From positions 1-24,576 of the forward strand of contig CAKTRT010000016.1 of the NCBI GenBank assembly GCA_934597535.1: a stretch of 24,576 nt of DNA, read 5' to 3'. This stretch comes from an uncultured Oscillospiraceae bacterium (GTDB taxonomy: Bacteria > Bacillota > Clostridia > Oscillospirales > Oscillospiraceae). This document shows positions 17,601-23,790 of this stretch, piece by piece. Position 1 is the first letter of the stretch, and every line of letters begins with the position of its first letter. Position numbers and translations under genes: made by a program. A model generated the notes under the pieces. It did no database searches. It was not told the DNA's origin and saw only the letters and a program-made list of their open reading frames with translations.

Positions 17601-18177
17601 GCAGGATCAGAGAGCGGACGATCAGGCTGGTATTCGGATACTTGGCGTTGACATAATCCCTGACAAACATGCTCAACGGAAGCAAAATACCCGATCCGGT
17701 ACCGCCAGAGGCCGTGGTGGCGATCACTACACGCATCGCCTGCTTGAGCGCCTTGCCGGACTTGCGGAACAGCTCGTCGATGGCGTCGTACAGCGGACGG
17801 ATCTTGCCGGTCTTGATCGTGGAGTTCAGCGCAAGGCGTGAGATCGCGCGCACCTGCCCTGCTCCTTCCGAAACCGTCTTGTCATACATGACGGCATTTT
17901 TGGGAAACCAGTTCTGTAATGCATCGCTGTCGTAGTCGAGATAGTTGCCCACCGTCTGCGTGTTTGATGTCTGGACAAAGTAGATGTGCGCCCCCTCGCG
18001 CGTCACGCTCGCCAGGTCATTTACATTGGTATCCAGAAAAACAAAATTGATGTTTTCCATCTCGCCCGGGCGGCAAAGATCGTGGACCTGCTTAATGATC
18101 CGGCATCCCGTTCCACCCACACCGATAAACAGGGTCTGCGCCTCCACCACGTTTTCTTTCAGGATCTCTTTTTCCAT
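14644..18177 (-). CDS. Large tubulin/FtsZ-like GTPase (1177 aa)
   Basis: The N-terminus carries the nucleotide-binding glycine motif GVGGTG (19-24) after a beta strand, and the tubulin signature GGTGSG (158-163) in the sequence TTASGGTGSGILLPLSMF. Both are the hallmarks of the tubulin/FtsZ superfamily, close to the 'tubulin-like' families that occur with vWA and membrane proteins rather than true FtsZ. At 1177 residues it is about three times FtsZ. The extra length is mostly helical and charged, with many E/K/R-rich stretches, consistent with filament-associated or scaffold extensions. A clear FtsZ T7 loop (NxDxxD) was not found, so GTPase activity is not assured. ATG at 18177 is chosen over an in-frame GTG 15 bases upstream because TGAGG sits nine bases before the ATG. 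It lies 36 bases after the vWA gene. Confidence 0.88.
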   Translation of the reverse strand: MEKEILKENVVEAQTLFIGVGGTGCRIIKQVHDLCRPGEMENINFVFLDTNVNDLASVTREGAHIYFVQTSNTQTVGNYLDYDSDALQNWFPKNAVMYDKTVSEGAGQVRAISRLALNSTIKTGKIRPLYDAIDELFRKSGKALKQAMRVVIATTASGGTGSGILLPLSMFVRDYVNAKYPNTSLIVRSLILLPETLDSVIDSTVERESQRRNAYATIKEMNAFMMKGSGFFDINPDLKRYSDIHVDVANPGTDELKSLNLLPCDFCFLLDGQNAEDSTLVSTKQYVTQAAQALYEQNVGPMQKDAFSVEDNIIKELSNPGNMGRNRFGGIGAGVIRYPYEEIADYIAYDWAIKAIGGDGEASKWRKYDFAYAQKLAEGRKKGLSATELPERAEVYCDKMDNSGDNFSKDLRSKYLNKDAKKRLSAYFNALAGEMHKAIDNGIIGDMKNLTAHLSEEIDYKNDDAQRGKAKENLDLLRDYENAVRSNAKKVADSAAEAIFLNEQKTINSQQPYMLESILKNALGEICHPNAARYMLYLATTEMTKRVKSTNAQINDVVIPTLEVYSANANDPGTFDLKLGKGKTQRSIDELVSAESADSKGKGGGSEKLYTKLNACFTDYYSAISQLGELTAELSAYRFGVQYLRELNKAFEAFYQTFDEKISALHRKQDECVDYLCFSKGDSIFNVCASKELLEELARATAHQSEEGGLLESDLNGEIFDAVKRNAMFEREMQSADFIEEDRHVDVFDDILLGYFKKSVRRSCEMIDMNVIDAIAMENRLLGRIEMRNHSEGGKIIDKVSKEENERHIREVIAMGERLAAPGIQRITNEEPREVKLCAYNAGLKDMRTFRIDQLIPKGKGVDTVSKYELHFFNALYNLTPDKLNKFAAPRKTETRKRNAGLYHKAYMSYAKNIGPDSTKNMMISTHIDKRWDSIMFMPELDFDFQNTQIMKIHQALIYGLLYKAIVHQNLSSKTNGKMVYRYQNSNERMEELVVSNGTLCDEFYEILDALYIDAAAVEDIETICNRKRARDAVRKTNYENTEFFKAVREFRLEEDKEDRASLFEIPLKYYNSLPNALRYESEIVNLVDAVIKTYRDELTLAEKKDEVKFALCDVLSDEFERMVGNVKKHDLLSGAKVEDSVVVSIVERRIKDIIASTPEPDDYEKMIERMKQIISE

Positions 18178-18213
18178 CTCTTGCTGCCTCACTTTCTCTA
18201 TTTTATTCTGATA

Positions 18214-20421
18214 TCAGTTGAATTTCAGTTTTGTCGCCATGCTCAGCGATGCCGTGCCCTCGTCATTGTCAAGCACCTCACCGCTCATGCTGCATTTTGC
18301 ACCGCTGTAGATATCGAAGCTGATCGACGTATTCGCCTTTCCTCCAGGCTTCGTCAGCCTTCCCTGCGCGTCCTTCACCAGCTGCGTCGGCCCGATTTTC
18401 ACGTTGCTCATAGCGCGATCGGCCGTAACGCCGACTACACGGATGCCTCGCGAGGCCGAACGAACGCGTCTTTGGCTGACCGCCTCTACCTCCATGGTAA
18501 AACTGCCCTTGGCAAAGGGGTTGGTCGGGCAACGCGGGGCGATAATCGTCACAGTACCGCGTTTTCCTCCGCCGCCCACATAACGGCAAGCCGCCCTACC
18601 CGTCACCTTTTCACCGTCCACGCTATAATCGGTTCCAAGCACGTCGATGCGCTTAGGCAGCACCTTCGTGTTCAGATACAGCCAGATCAGAAACGCCAGC
18701 AATGCAAGGATCAGGAAGAGGATCAGATAGATGAGCCACTGCGGATAGGGCTTGACCGTCAGTGTCCCTTCATCGCTCAGCAGCACTTCCTCATCGTTAT
18801 CATCAAGGCCGGATACCCGGCAGACAAATGGGTATTTCCCTGATTTGACAGCCTTGTCCGTCTCAAGCTTTAACAAAAAGCCGGAGCCATCCTCCTTGCG
18901 GGCCGTCCTGAAACCGATGCCGTCACACGCCACCTCCACGTCAAGCTTTTCGCACAGCTCCGGCGTGACCGGCTCCCCGTTTACATAGACATTGGCTTCT
19001 ATCGCCGGTGCATCCTTGATCTTGGAAAGCATAATGTACTTCTGCGGGATCGTAAGCTTCAAATCGTAGTCAAAAGCCCGCTTCGGAAGAACCGTAAATG
19101 TCGGCCAGCCCATATCACTCCCCTCTTTTTCGATGTGATAGCCGCTGAGATAGGTGACCTCCGCGCCAAAATCAACGCTGTCGCCTTCCGCCAGATCGAT
19201 CTCCATATATCCAGCGCTGTCGCCGTGCGCTGTGTGTTTTTCTCCGTTGACCGTGCAGGAGATCGTATAATCCGTCTTTCCGAGCAGTGAGCTTTCCGTA
19301 GCATTGCCATTCTTGTCCACAAGCTGTGCATTCACCGTGTAGGCGCCGGGATAGGCTGTGTCCGCTGTGGCTGCGTTTCCCTTGCGATCCAAAAGAAACA
19401 GCTGCAGATCCACATCCGGCTCATAGTAAATGCTCACAGATGAGGCCGTGCCTGCATAACCGATCGCATAGTCGCCGGCATCTACATTCTCATAGGTCAT
19501 CAGCACGCCCTGCAGGCTGCGGTCGATGCCAAACTGCCCCGCATAGCGGCCGCCGGCTCCTTTCTCCCCGTAATGCGGAGCGTAAGAGTCTATCGCCTGA
19601 ACGAGCGTTCCGTCATTCTTCCCGGTCAGCGTGATGTCCGCGACTCCCTCTCCCTGAACGAAGACGATGAGCTTGCTCATGGAAAGGTCAAAGCTCACAT
19701 CGCTCCCGCTCGTTTCCAGCACATCGCGGCCGAAAATGTTGTTGCTCATCGCCGTGAGCTTTGCCAAAATCGTCTGGGAATCTGAAGCCTTGTCTGCATA
19801 ATAGGTATAGCGCCCGGTTGTTGTCACTTCCGGAATGATCGCGCTCTTTCCAATGCCGAGATACATCACGTTCATCGATCCGCTGCACGCCGCCAGCGTT
19901 TCGGAGAGCTTCTCCGTTGTGGCCGAACCGAGCGAACGGTTATCCTCGTAGAAATCGTCGCCGTCCGTCAGCACAATAAGCCACCTCTCATCCGCCTGTG
20001 CGCGTTTGAGCCCCTCGCTTGCGCTCCGGATCGTCTCGATCGGCGTCGCCCCCGCTTCCGGAGTGTACATCTGGCGAATGCTGGAAATACTCTGTCCGCT
20101 GCGAACAGTCAACGGTTCGTCAGATGTATACTCCATTCCATCCGCCTCGATCGGCCACATTGGATATACGGAAAGGGAATCCCCCTCGTTCATCATCGCA
20201 GCAAATACCTCTATCCCGTAGGTCGCGCGGCACCACGCCTGATTGCCGCGAATGTACATCGAACCCGAGTTATCGAACACGATGGCGATCGCGCGGCTTT
20301 TGCTGTCTTTCCCGCCCGACGCCTCCGCGCGAAGCGGGCACAGCGCCAGCAGCACCGTCACCGCCAGCAGCAAGCTGACCGCGCCGCGCGCAAAGCGCTC
20401 TCTGATACAAGTCTTCCTCAT
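18214..20421 (-). CDS. Secreted and membrane-anchored vWA-domain protein (735 aa)
   Basis: A signal peptide (basic start, hydrophobic core about 13-30, then RAEA-SGG) is followed by a von Willebrand A domain opening AIAIVFDNSGSM, with the MIDAS motif D50-x-S52-x-S54 intact and a later VLTDGDDF strand. Middle residues form beta-rich repeats of unknown fold. One TM helix (about 562-584, WLIYLILFLILALLAFLIWLYL) anchors it, leaving a C-terminal domain of about 150 residues that is Gly/Thr-rich and should be cytoplasmic. The vWA part would bind a metal-dependent partner outside the membrane, while the tail could reach the tubulin-like protein encoded next. ATG at 20421 has GGTGGAG at 7-8 bases; the upstream GTG at 20433 is too close to its ribosome site. 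Thirty bases separate it from the metallopeptidase gene. Confidence 0.9.
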   Translation of the reverse strand: MRKTCIRERFARGAVSLLLAVTVLLALCPLRAEASGGKDSKSRAIAIVFDNSGSMYIRGNQAWCRATYGIEVFAAMMNEGDSLSVYPMWPIEADGMEYTSDEPLTVRSGQSISSIRQMYTPEAGATPIETIRSASEGLKRAQADERWLIVLTDGDDFYEDNRSLGSATTEKLSETLAACSGSMNVMYLGIGKSAIIPEVTTTGRYTYYADKASDSQTILAKLTAMSNNIFGRDVLETSGSDVSFDLSMSKLIVFVQGEGVADITLTGKNDGTLVQAIDSYAPHYGEKGAGGRYAGQFGIDRSLQGVLMTYENVDAGDYAIGYAGTASSVSIYYEPDVDLQLFLLDRKGNAATADTAYPGAYTVNAQLVDKNGNATESSLLGKTDYTISCTVNGEKHTAHGDSAGYMEIDLAEGDSVDFGAEVTYLSGYHIEKEGSDMGWPTFTVLPKRAFDYDLKLTIPQKYIMLSKIKDAPAIEANVYVNGEPVTPELCEKLDVEVACDGIGFRTARKEDGSGFLLKLETDKAVKSGKYPFVCRVSGLDDNDEEVLLSDEGTLTVKPYPQWLIYLILFLILALLAFLIWLYLNTKVLPKRIDVLGTDYSVDGEKVTGRAACRYVGGGGKRGTVTIIAPRCPTNPFAKGSFTMEVEAVSQRRVRSASRGIRVVGVTADRAMSNVKIGPTQLVKDAQGRLTKPGGKANTSISFDIYSGAKCSMSGEVLDNDEGTASLSMATKLKFN

Positions 20422-20451
20422 GCTTTTCTCCACCCTTCTGAAAATGCTTTT

Positions 20452-21111
20452 CTATGGCTCCGGCAGGCACAGCCTGCACGGCTCATATCCGCCGTCCCGC
20501 ACCTCTGCACGGGGCAGCCGCCGAACATTTTCCTTGTTCTTTACATACACACAGTCTCTCTGGTGGTACTTCTCACCGGTCTCTGTAACGTAACAATCGC
20601 TCCAGTATAGTTTCTCATAGGTGAATCCTATAGCAAGGCTGGTCAACGCAAGCACCAGCACCGCGATCAGCACAGCCAGTCCCCGATGCCCCGCAGCCCA
20701 GTGCTTCAGTCTTGTACCGCGCCGGTCATCGAGCAGGCACTGTGCAAAAGCGTTCGCCTCAAACTCATCTTCCACGCTCTGCCCGAGAACGCTTGCCCGA
20801 CCCATATGTCCGCAGCAGATATGACCTTCTTCGTGCGCAAGCACCTTTAGCGTCTCCTGCTCTGTCAGCCCCTCGCGCAGGAACACAAGGCGAAAATCCG
20901 CATCAGCGTAAGCAAAGCCGTTTGATCTCTGCGCCATGTCTCCCAGCCCCAGCGCCTCCAGCAGCTGTGCAACATCCTCGCTGTTGCGGATATGGTTGAA
21001 ACGGACGACCGTAAAACCTTGCTCATTCAGGCTGCGCTCCAGTTCCTCCGGCGTTACGCTCGTGATCTGATAACAATGCAAAAATTCCTTTGCCTTTGCT
21101 TCTGCGTTCAT
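20452..21111 (-). CDS. ImmA/IrrE-type metallopeptidase with TM helix and Cys/His tail (219 aa)
   Basis: Residues about 1-130 form an M78-family (ImmA/IrrE-like) zinc peptidase. The zinc motif is H93-E94-E-G-H97 (VLAHEEGHICCGH) and the third ligand lies in the block EDEFEANAFAQ (114-124), typical of the family. In phages and ICEs such enzymes cleave the XRE repressor encoded next to them. Unusual here is a TM helix at about 145-164, with basic RRGTRLKH before it, so the peptidase is cytoplasmic and the last 55 residues lie outside. That tail has KYHQRDC and PCRLCLP (H183, C187, C212, C215), a probable metal or redox site. The ATG overlaps the repressor stop by ATGA, so the pair is coupled. I infer a sensor-peptidase that inactivates the repressor. 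Confidence 0.88.
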   Translation of the reverse strand: MNAEAKAKEFLHCYQITSVTPEELERSLNEQGFTVVRFNHIRNSEDVAQLLEALGLGDMAQRSNGFAYADADFRLVFLREGLTEQETLKVLAHEEGHICCGHMGRASVLGQSVEDEFEANAFAQCLLDDRRGTRLKHWAAGHRGLAVLIAVLVLALTSLAIGFTYEKLYWSDCYVTETGEKYHQRDCVYVKNKENVRRLPRAEVRDGGYEPCRLCLPEP

Positions 21112-21647
21112 TTTTTGCCTCTCAGAATATTCCTCAGCGCGCTCTGCGCCCGCAGGCGGTCTGCATCAGAGGTAAGGCGGAAATCCGTCCCGTCAAACGA
21201 CCTCAGGATTGCCTCTCCCGGCTGGCGCGTGCAGCGTGCGTATTCCAGCATCAGCACTGTCTTCAGCGCATGAAGACCCTGATCGTCCAGCGCGCGCAGC
21301 ATACGCAGCGTTTCCGTCTCTACGCTCTGCGGGAGGTCCATTCGTGCCGGATCTCGATTAAAGCTCTCAAATACTTGTCTCGGATAGGCCTTTCCCTCCC
21401 TGAAAGACTTTTGCGTCAAGCTGTTTGCGTCAAAATACAGCACCAGCGCCAAAAAGGTCGCCCAAGTCATCTGGCGTTTTCCGTTTTCGACCGCCGAATA
21501 GGTCTGACGTGAAACGCCGATCATTGCCGCCGCATCCTGTTGACTGATTCCCGCCAGCGCACGCAGTGCCGGCAGCTCCCCGACCAGCGCGCTGATCATT
21601 TCCCTCATTTCTTCCTCTGTAAAGACACGTTGTTGATTTTGCTCCAT
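21108..21647 (-). CDS. XRE-family transcriptional regulator (179 aa)
   Basis: A cro/CI-type helix-turn-helix spans about residues 27-80: LPALRALAGISQQDAAAMIGVSRQTYSAVENGKRQ, with the recognition-helix segment SRQTYSAVENGKR. The C-terminal 100 residues are helical and hold no recognised domain. Being the first gene after the sigma-A promoter and before an ImmA-like gene, it is the likely repressor of its own operon. A longer frame starts with TTG 8 codons upstream, but ATG at 21647 is preceded by GGGAGG (short spacing of 4) and is the more normal choice. The protein is longer than a minimal phage repressor, so the C-terminal region may be the peptidase target. Confidence 0.9.
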   Translation of the reverse strand: MEQNQQRVFTEEEMREMISALVGELPALRALAGISQQDAAAMIGVSRQTYSAVENGKRQMTWATFLALVLYFDANSLTQKSFREGKAYPRQVFESFNRDPARMDLPQSVETETLRMLRALDDQGLHALKTVLMLEYARCTRQPGEAILRSFDGTDFRLTSDADRLRAQSALRNILRGKK

Positions 21648-21703
21648 AGCGCCTCCCGCTGCTCTGCTCAAGGTGTTCCAAATGTTGCCATTTTACTTTT
21701 ATC

Positions 21704-21732
21704 ACTATATTCCGCGTCTTATTTTTTGTCAA
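21704..21732 (-). promoter_or_regulatory. Consensus sigma-A promoter of the large operon
   Basis: On the minus strand TTGACA (21727-21732) and TATAGT (21704-21709) are separated by exactly 17 bases. The -10 box is 5 of 6 consensus (TATAAT) and the -35 box is perfect. The transcript would start about 50 bases before the repressor ATG. Confidence 0.85.
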
Positions 21733-21763
21733 TCGCATTTGCGGATTTTGTCACATTTTGTCA
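21722..21763. promoter_or_regulatory. Operator-like repeats (TTTTGTCA x3) at and behind the operon promoter
   Basis: ATTTTGTCA occurs at 21745-21753 and 21755-21763, one helical turn (10 bp) apart. A third near-copy (TTTTGTCAA) overlaps the -35 box at 21724-21732, 22 bp from the first, about two turns. A short near-palindrome CGCATTTGCG (21734-21743) lies between them. This is the pattern of a tandem-site repressor operator, and the XRE product is the natural candidate to bind it. Confidence 0.6.
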
Positions 21764-22093
21764 GTTTTAACGTCATATTGATTATATTGCCGTTAAATTC
21801 TCCAAAAAAATCATTCACTTCGCCCATTTCATCATTTTGTCGGCATAATGCACAAGCCTCTGTATGGCGGCAAGGTATCTCACCAGATCCAGCAAGCCTG
21901 TCTGTTCTGAGAAAATCCGTCCGAACGAGAGGCCGGCGGCTCACAGCCAAAGCGTCCCGATCCATGCAAAATATTAACAACCATCTTGTAATATTATGCA
22001 GGTTCTTGCCGTTTTAGGGATAGGGCATTGAGGATCGCTGCGGCGGAACTCTGCGGCAGCATCCCGGATCAATGGAGTTGGAGGAACGTACCC
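21764..22093. other. Intergenic region between the divergent operon and the GGDEF gene
   Basis: About 330 bases with no convincing gene. It contains a fourth TTTTGTC-like element (ATTTTGTCGG, 21834-21843), an AT-rich inverted repeat AATATT-A-ACAA/TTGT-AATATT (21970-21995), and the GGDEF ribosome site. No clear sigma-A promoter for the GGDEF gene was found; TATTAT (21992-21997) is a possible -10 without a good -35. No c-di-GMP riboswitch consensus was recognised. A minus-strand frame over 21729-21980 has no ribosome site or family likeness. Confidence 0.5.
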
Positions 22094-23254
22094 ATGAGCA
22101 AAGCAGCAGCGATGATATCCTGCGTGGAAGTTGACTTCGTATGCATAATTGCAATGGCCTGTCTGGCGCACAAGGCTGTCGGGGTCGGGTTTGACCGGCC
22201 GATCAAAAACAAGCTGTTCGAGCGGGCGTTATGGTTCGCTGTAGCGGCGTGCGTCATGGAAGTCATCTGGGACATCCACGCCGGCGGCTATATTACACTG
22301 GGGCAAGGCGTGGGATGGCTGGTCAACGCTGCATATTTTATGTGTCTGGAATTGTCCGCTTTCGCATGGTTCATCTATGCAGAGGTCGTAGAGAACAAGA
22401 ATATCCTCCACAATCGCAGAAGATTTTTGCTGAGCAGTATCCCTCAGTGGGTGCTGGCGGCACCGCTGCTGGCGTCGGCCTTCAACGGCTGGATATTCTC
22501 CGTGGATGAGGCGGGCGCGTATCACCGGGGGCCGCTGTTTTTTGTGCAGCTTCTGTGTTCCTACGGCTATGTGGTCTACACGATGACAAGGAGCCTGCGG
22601 GTCGTGCTGCTGCGGAAAAACACATCGAGCAGGAGGGAATACATAGCCATCGCGTCTTTCGCTCTGCCGGTTTTGATCTGCGGCGCGCTGCAATATCTGA
22701 TGCCGCAGCTGTCTTTGGCCACGGCGGGCATTATGATCTCCTATATGCTGGTATATCTGAATTCCCTGCAGTTGATGGTTTCGCTCGACCCGGTGACGGG
22801 GATCAGCGACCGGCGCCAGTTTCTGCTGTCGCTGCACTCGCGGGCGGAGACTCTGCGGGGCAATGCGCGGCTGTACTTCTTTTTCATCGATGTTGACAAT
22901 TTTAAGAACATCAACGACCGGTTTGGGCACGACGAGGGAGATCATGTGCTGCGGCTCGTAGCGGAATCCCTCCGAACCGTCTGCACCGAATATGGCGCAT
23001 CCTACGGGCGGTACGGCGGCGACGAGTTTACAGCAGCCTATACTGCGGAGGATGAACTGAGCGCAGAGCGCTTCTGCCGTCAGCTGGAGAATACGCTGGC
23101 ACGGCGGCTGGAGGAAAGCCGCGCCGACAGCGTGGGATTGAGCATTGGCGTGGTGGAATTCCGGCAGGGACAGGAGAGCGTGCAGGATCTCATCACCAGA
23201 GCCGGCCGGGAAATGTATCTGGCGAAGGAAAGAAAAATACAGGCGGAGGCATGA
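22094..23254 (+). CDS. Membrane GGDEF diguanylate cyclase (386 aa)
   Basis: The N-terminal 210 residues hold about seven hydrophobic helices, a membrane sensor without a named family. The GGDEF domain (about 220-380) has the LDPVTGISDRRQF entry, YFFFIDVDNFKNINDRFGHDEGDHVLR with the metal-binding aspartates, and an intact GGDEF at 308-312 (RYGGDEF). The product is therefore expected to make c-di-GMP from two GTP. The I-site (RxxD five residues before GGDEF) is absent, so there would be no product inhibition by that site. ATG at 22094 follows GGAGG with nine bases; a 22-codon longer frame lacks support. It runs divergently from the large operon and overlaps the next gene by ATGA. Confidence 0.93.
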   Translation: MSKAAAMISCVEVDFVCIIAMACLAHKAVGVGFDRPIKNKLFERALWFAVAACVMEVIWDIHAGGYITLGQGVGWLVNAAYFMCLELSAFAWFIYAEVVENKNILHNRRRFLLSSIPQWVLAAPLLASAFNGWIFSVDEAGAYHRGPLFFVQLLCSYGYVVYTMTRSLRVVLLRKNTSSRREYIAIASFALPVLICGALQYLMPQLSLATAGIMISYMLVYLNSLQLMVSLDPVTGISDRRQFLLSLHSRAETLRGNARLYFFFIDVDNFKNINDRFGHDEGDHVLRLVAESLRTVCTEYGASYGRYGGDEFTAAYTAEDELSAERFCRQLENTLARRLEESRADSVGLSIGVVEFRQGQESVQDLITRAGREMYLAKERKIQAEA

Positions 23255-23557
23255 CCGCCCGCGCGCATAAAGCCATGGAAAACAGGCTCAAACGTCTGTG
23301 GAACCGGCTCGCAGTTGGGAGTACGCTGCGGCGGCTGATGGAGGAACACTTCGACGGAGTGCTTCTGATCGAGTGTGCCACGGGGGAGATCTGGGAGCTG
23401 GGAGAGAAATTCTCCGCCAAGCTGCGGGCCGGGCGGAGCACCATGGACGGCGTGCCCTACGATCAGCAGCGGCAAGCGCAGACAGAAGGTACATATCGAG
23501 TACGACCTTGTGGGCTACATTCCTGTGGATGAACTGCTAAAAGCGGAACAGGCATGA
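23251..23557 (+). pseudogene. Frameshifted companion gene of the GGDEF gene
   Basis: The ATG overlaps the GGDEF stop (ATGA), so it was a coupled second cistron. The first frame reads sensibly through about 70 residues (NRLKRLWNRL, MEEHFDGVLLIECATGEIW, STMDGVPYDQQ), like the start of the small sensory domains found with GGDEF proteins. After about 23470 that frame turns into Arg/Cys-rich nonsense, while the +1 frame continues naturally with KRRQKVHIEYDLVGYIPVDELLKAEQA up to the stop at 23555. A frameshift near 23465-23485, possibly with deletion of a middle part, explains this. A one-base sequencing error in an otherwise intact about 102-residue gene is the main alternative. Confidence 0.6.
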
Positions 23558-23576
23558 CCAAAGTCATGCCTGTTCC
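23545..23576. terminator. Perfect 14-bp hairpin overlapping the companion gene stop
   Basis: GGAACAGGCATGAC (23545-23558) pairs perfectly with GTCATGCCTGTTCC (23563-23576) around CAAA; the TGA stop lies inside the left arm. There is no T-run afterwards, so it is either a weak terminator or an RNA-stabilising stem. Confidence 0.55.
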
Positions 23577-23694
23577 AAGAAATTTGAATTTTACTGTCTT
23601 ACCAGCAGGGAGCCTTCGCCCTTTTGTTTTAGGGTTTGTTTTGCTCATCTTTAAGAAAATAAGGGTTGAGATTATGCGGAGAGGGGGACTTATC

Positions 23695-23790
23695 ATGAAC
23701 GATATTCTAAAGCGGTTTTGTTGGTTGGACGACAAAATGACCGCCGGTATCGTCCGGCGGTCATTTTATCGTCTTGGCGTTATCTCGGCC
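23695..23790 (+). other. Possible truncated small ORF with strong ribosome site
   Basis: An ATG at 23695 follows GGAGAGGGGG at eight bases and begins MNDILKRFCWLDDKMTAGIVRRSF. The frame then runs across a terminator hairpin and into sequence antisense to the next GGDEF gene, where it becomes Arg-rich and unconvincing. It may be the remaining 5' end of a gene cut off here, or a leader-like peptide ending by transcription stop. The end given is only where the frame stops looking plausible. Confidence 0.3.
23734..23767. terminator. Bidirectional Rho-independent terminator
   Basis: AAAATGACCGCCGG pairs perfectly over 14 bases with CCGGCGGTCATTTT around TATCGT. The A- and T-runs at the two ends suit termination in both directions: for the minus-strand GGDEF gene whose stop is 12 bases away, and for any plus-strand transcript from 22094 onward. 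Confidence 0.85.

Noticed and set aside
18178..18192. GTG start 15 bases upstream for the tubulin-like protein
   Set aside because: The ribosome-binding sequence TGAGG lies inside this extension and is correctly spaced for the ATG at 18177.
21729..21980. Small minus-strand frame (83 codons) upstream of the XRE gene
   Set aside because: It has no ribosome site, no likeness to a family, and runs through the promoter -35 box and operator repeats of the large operon.
21764..22093. Possible c-di-GMP riboswitch ahead of the GGDEF gene
   Set aside because: Neither strand shows the conserved GACGCAAAGCC-type core or the paired GNRA/receptor layout.
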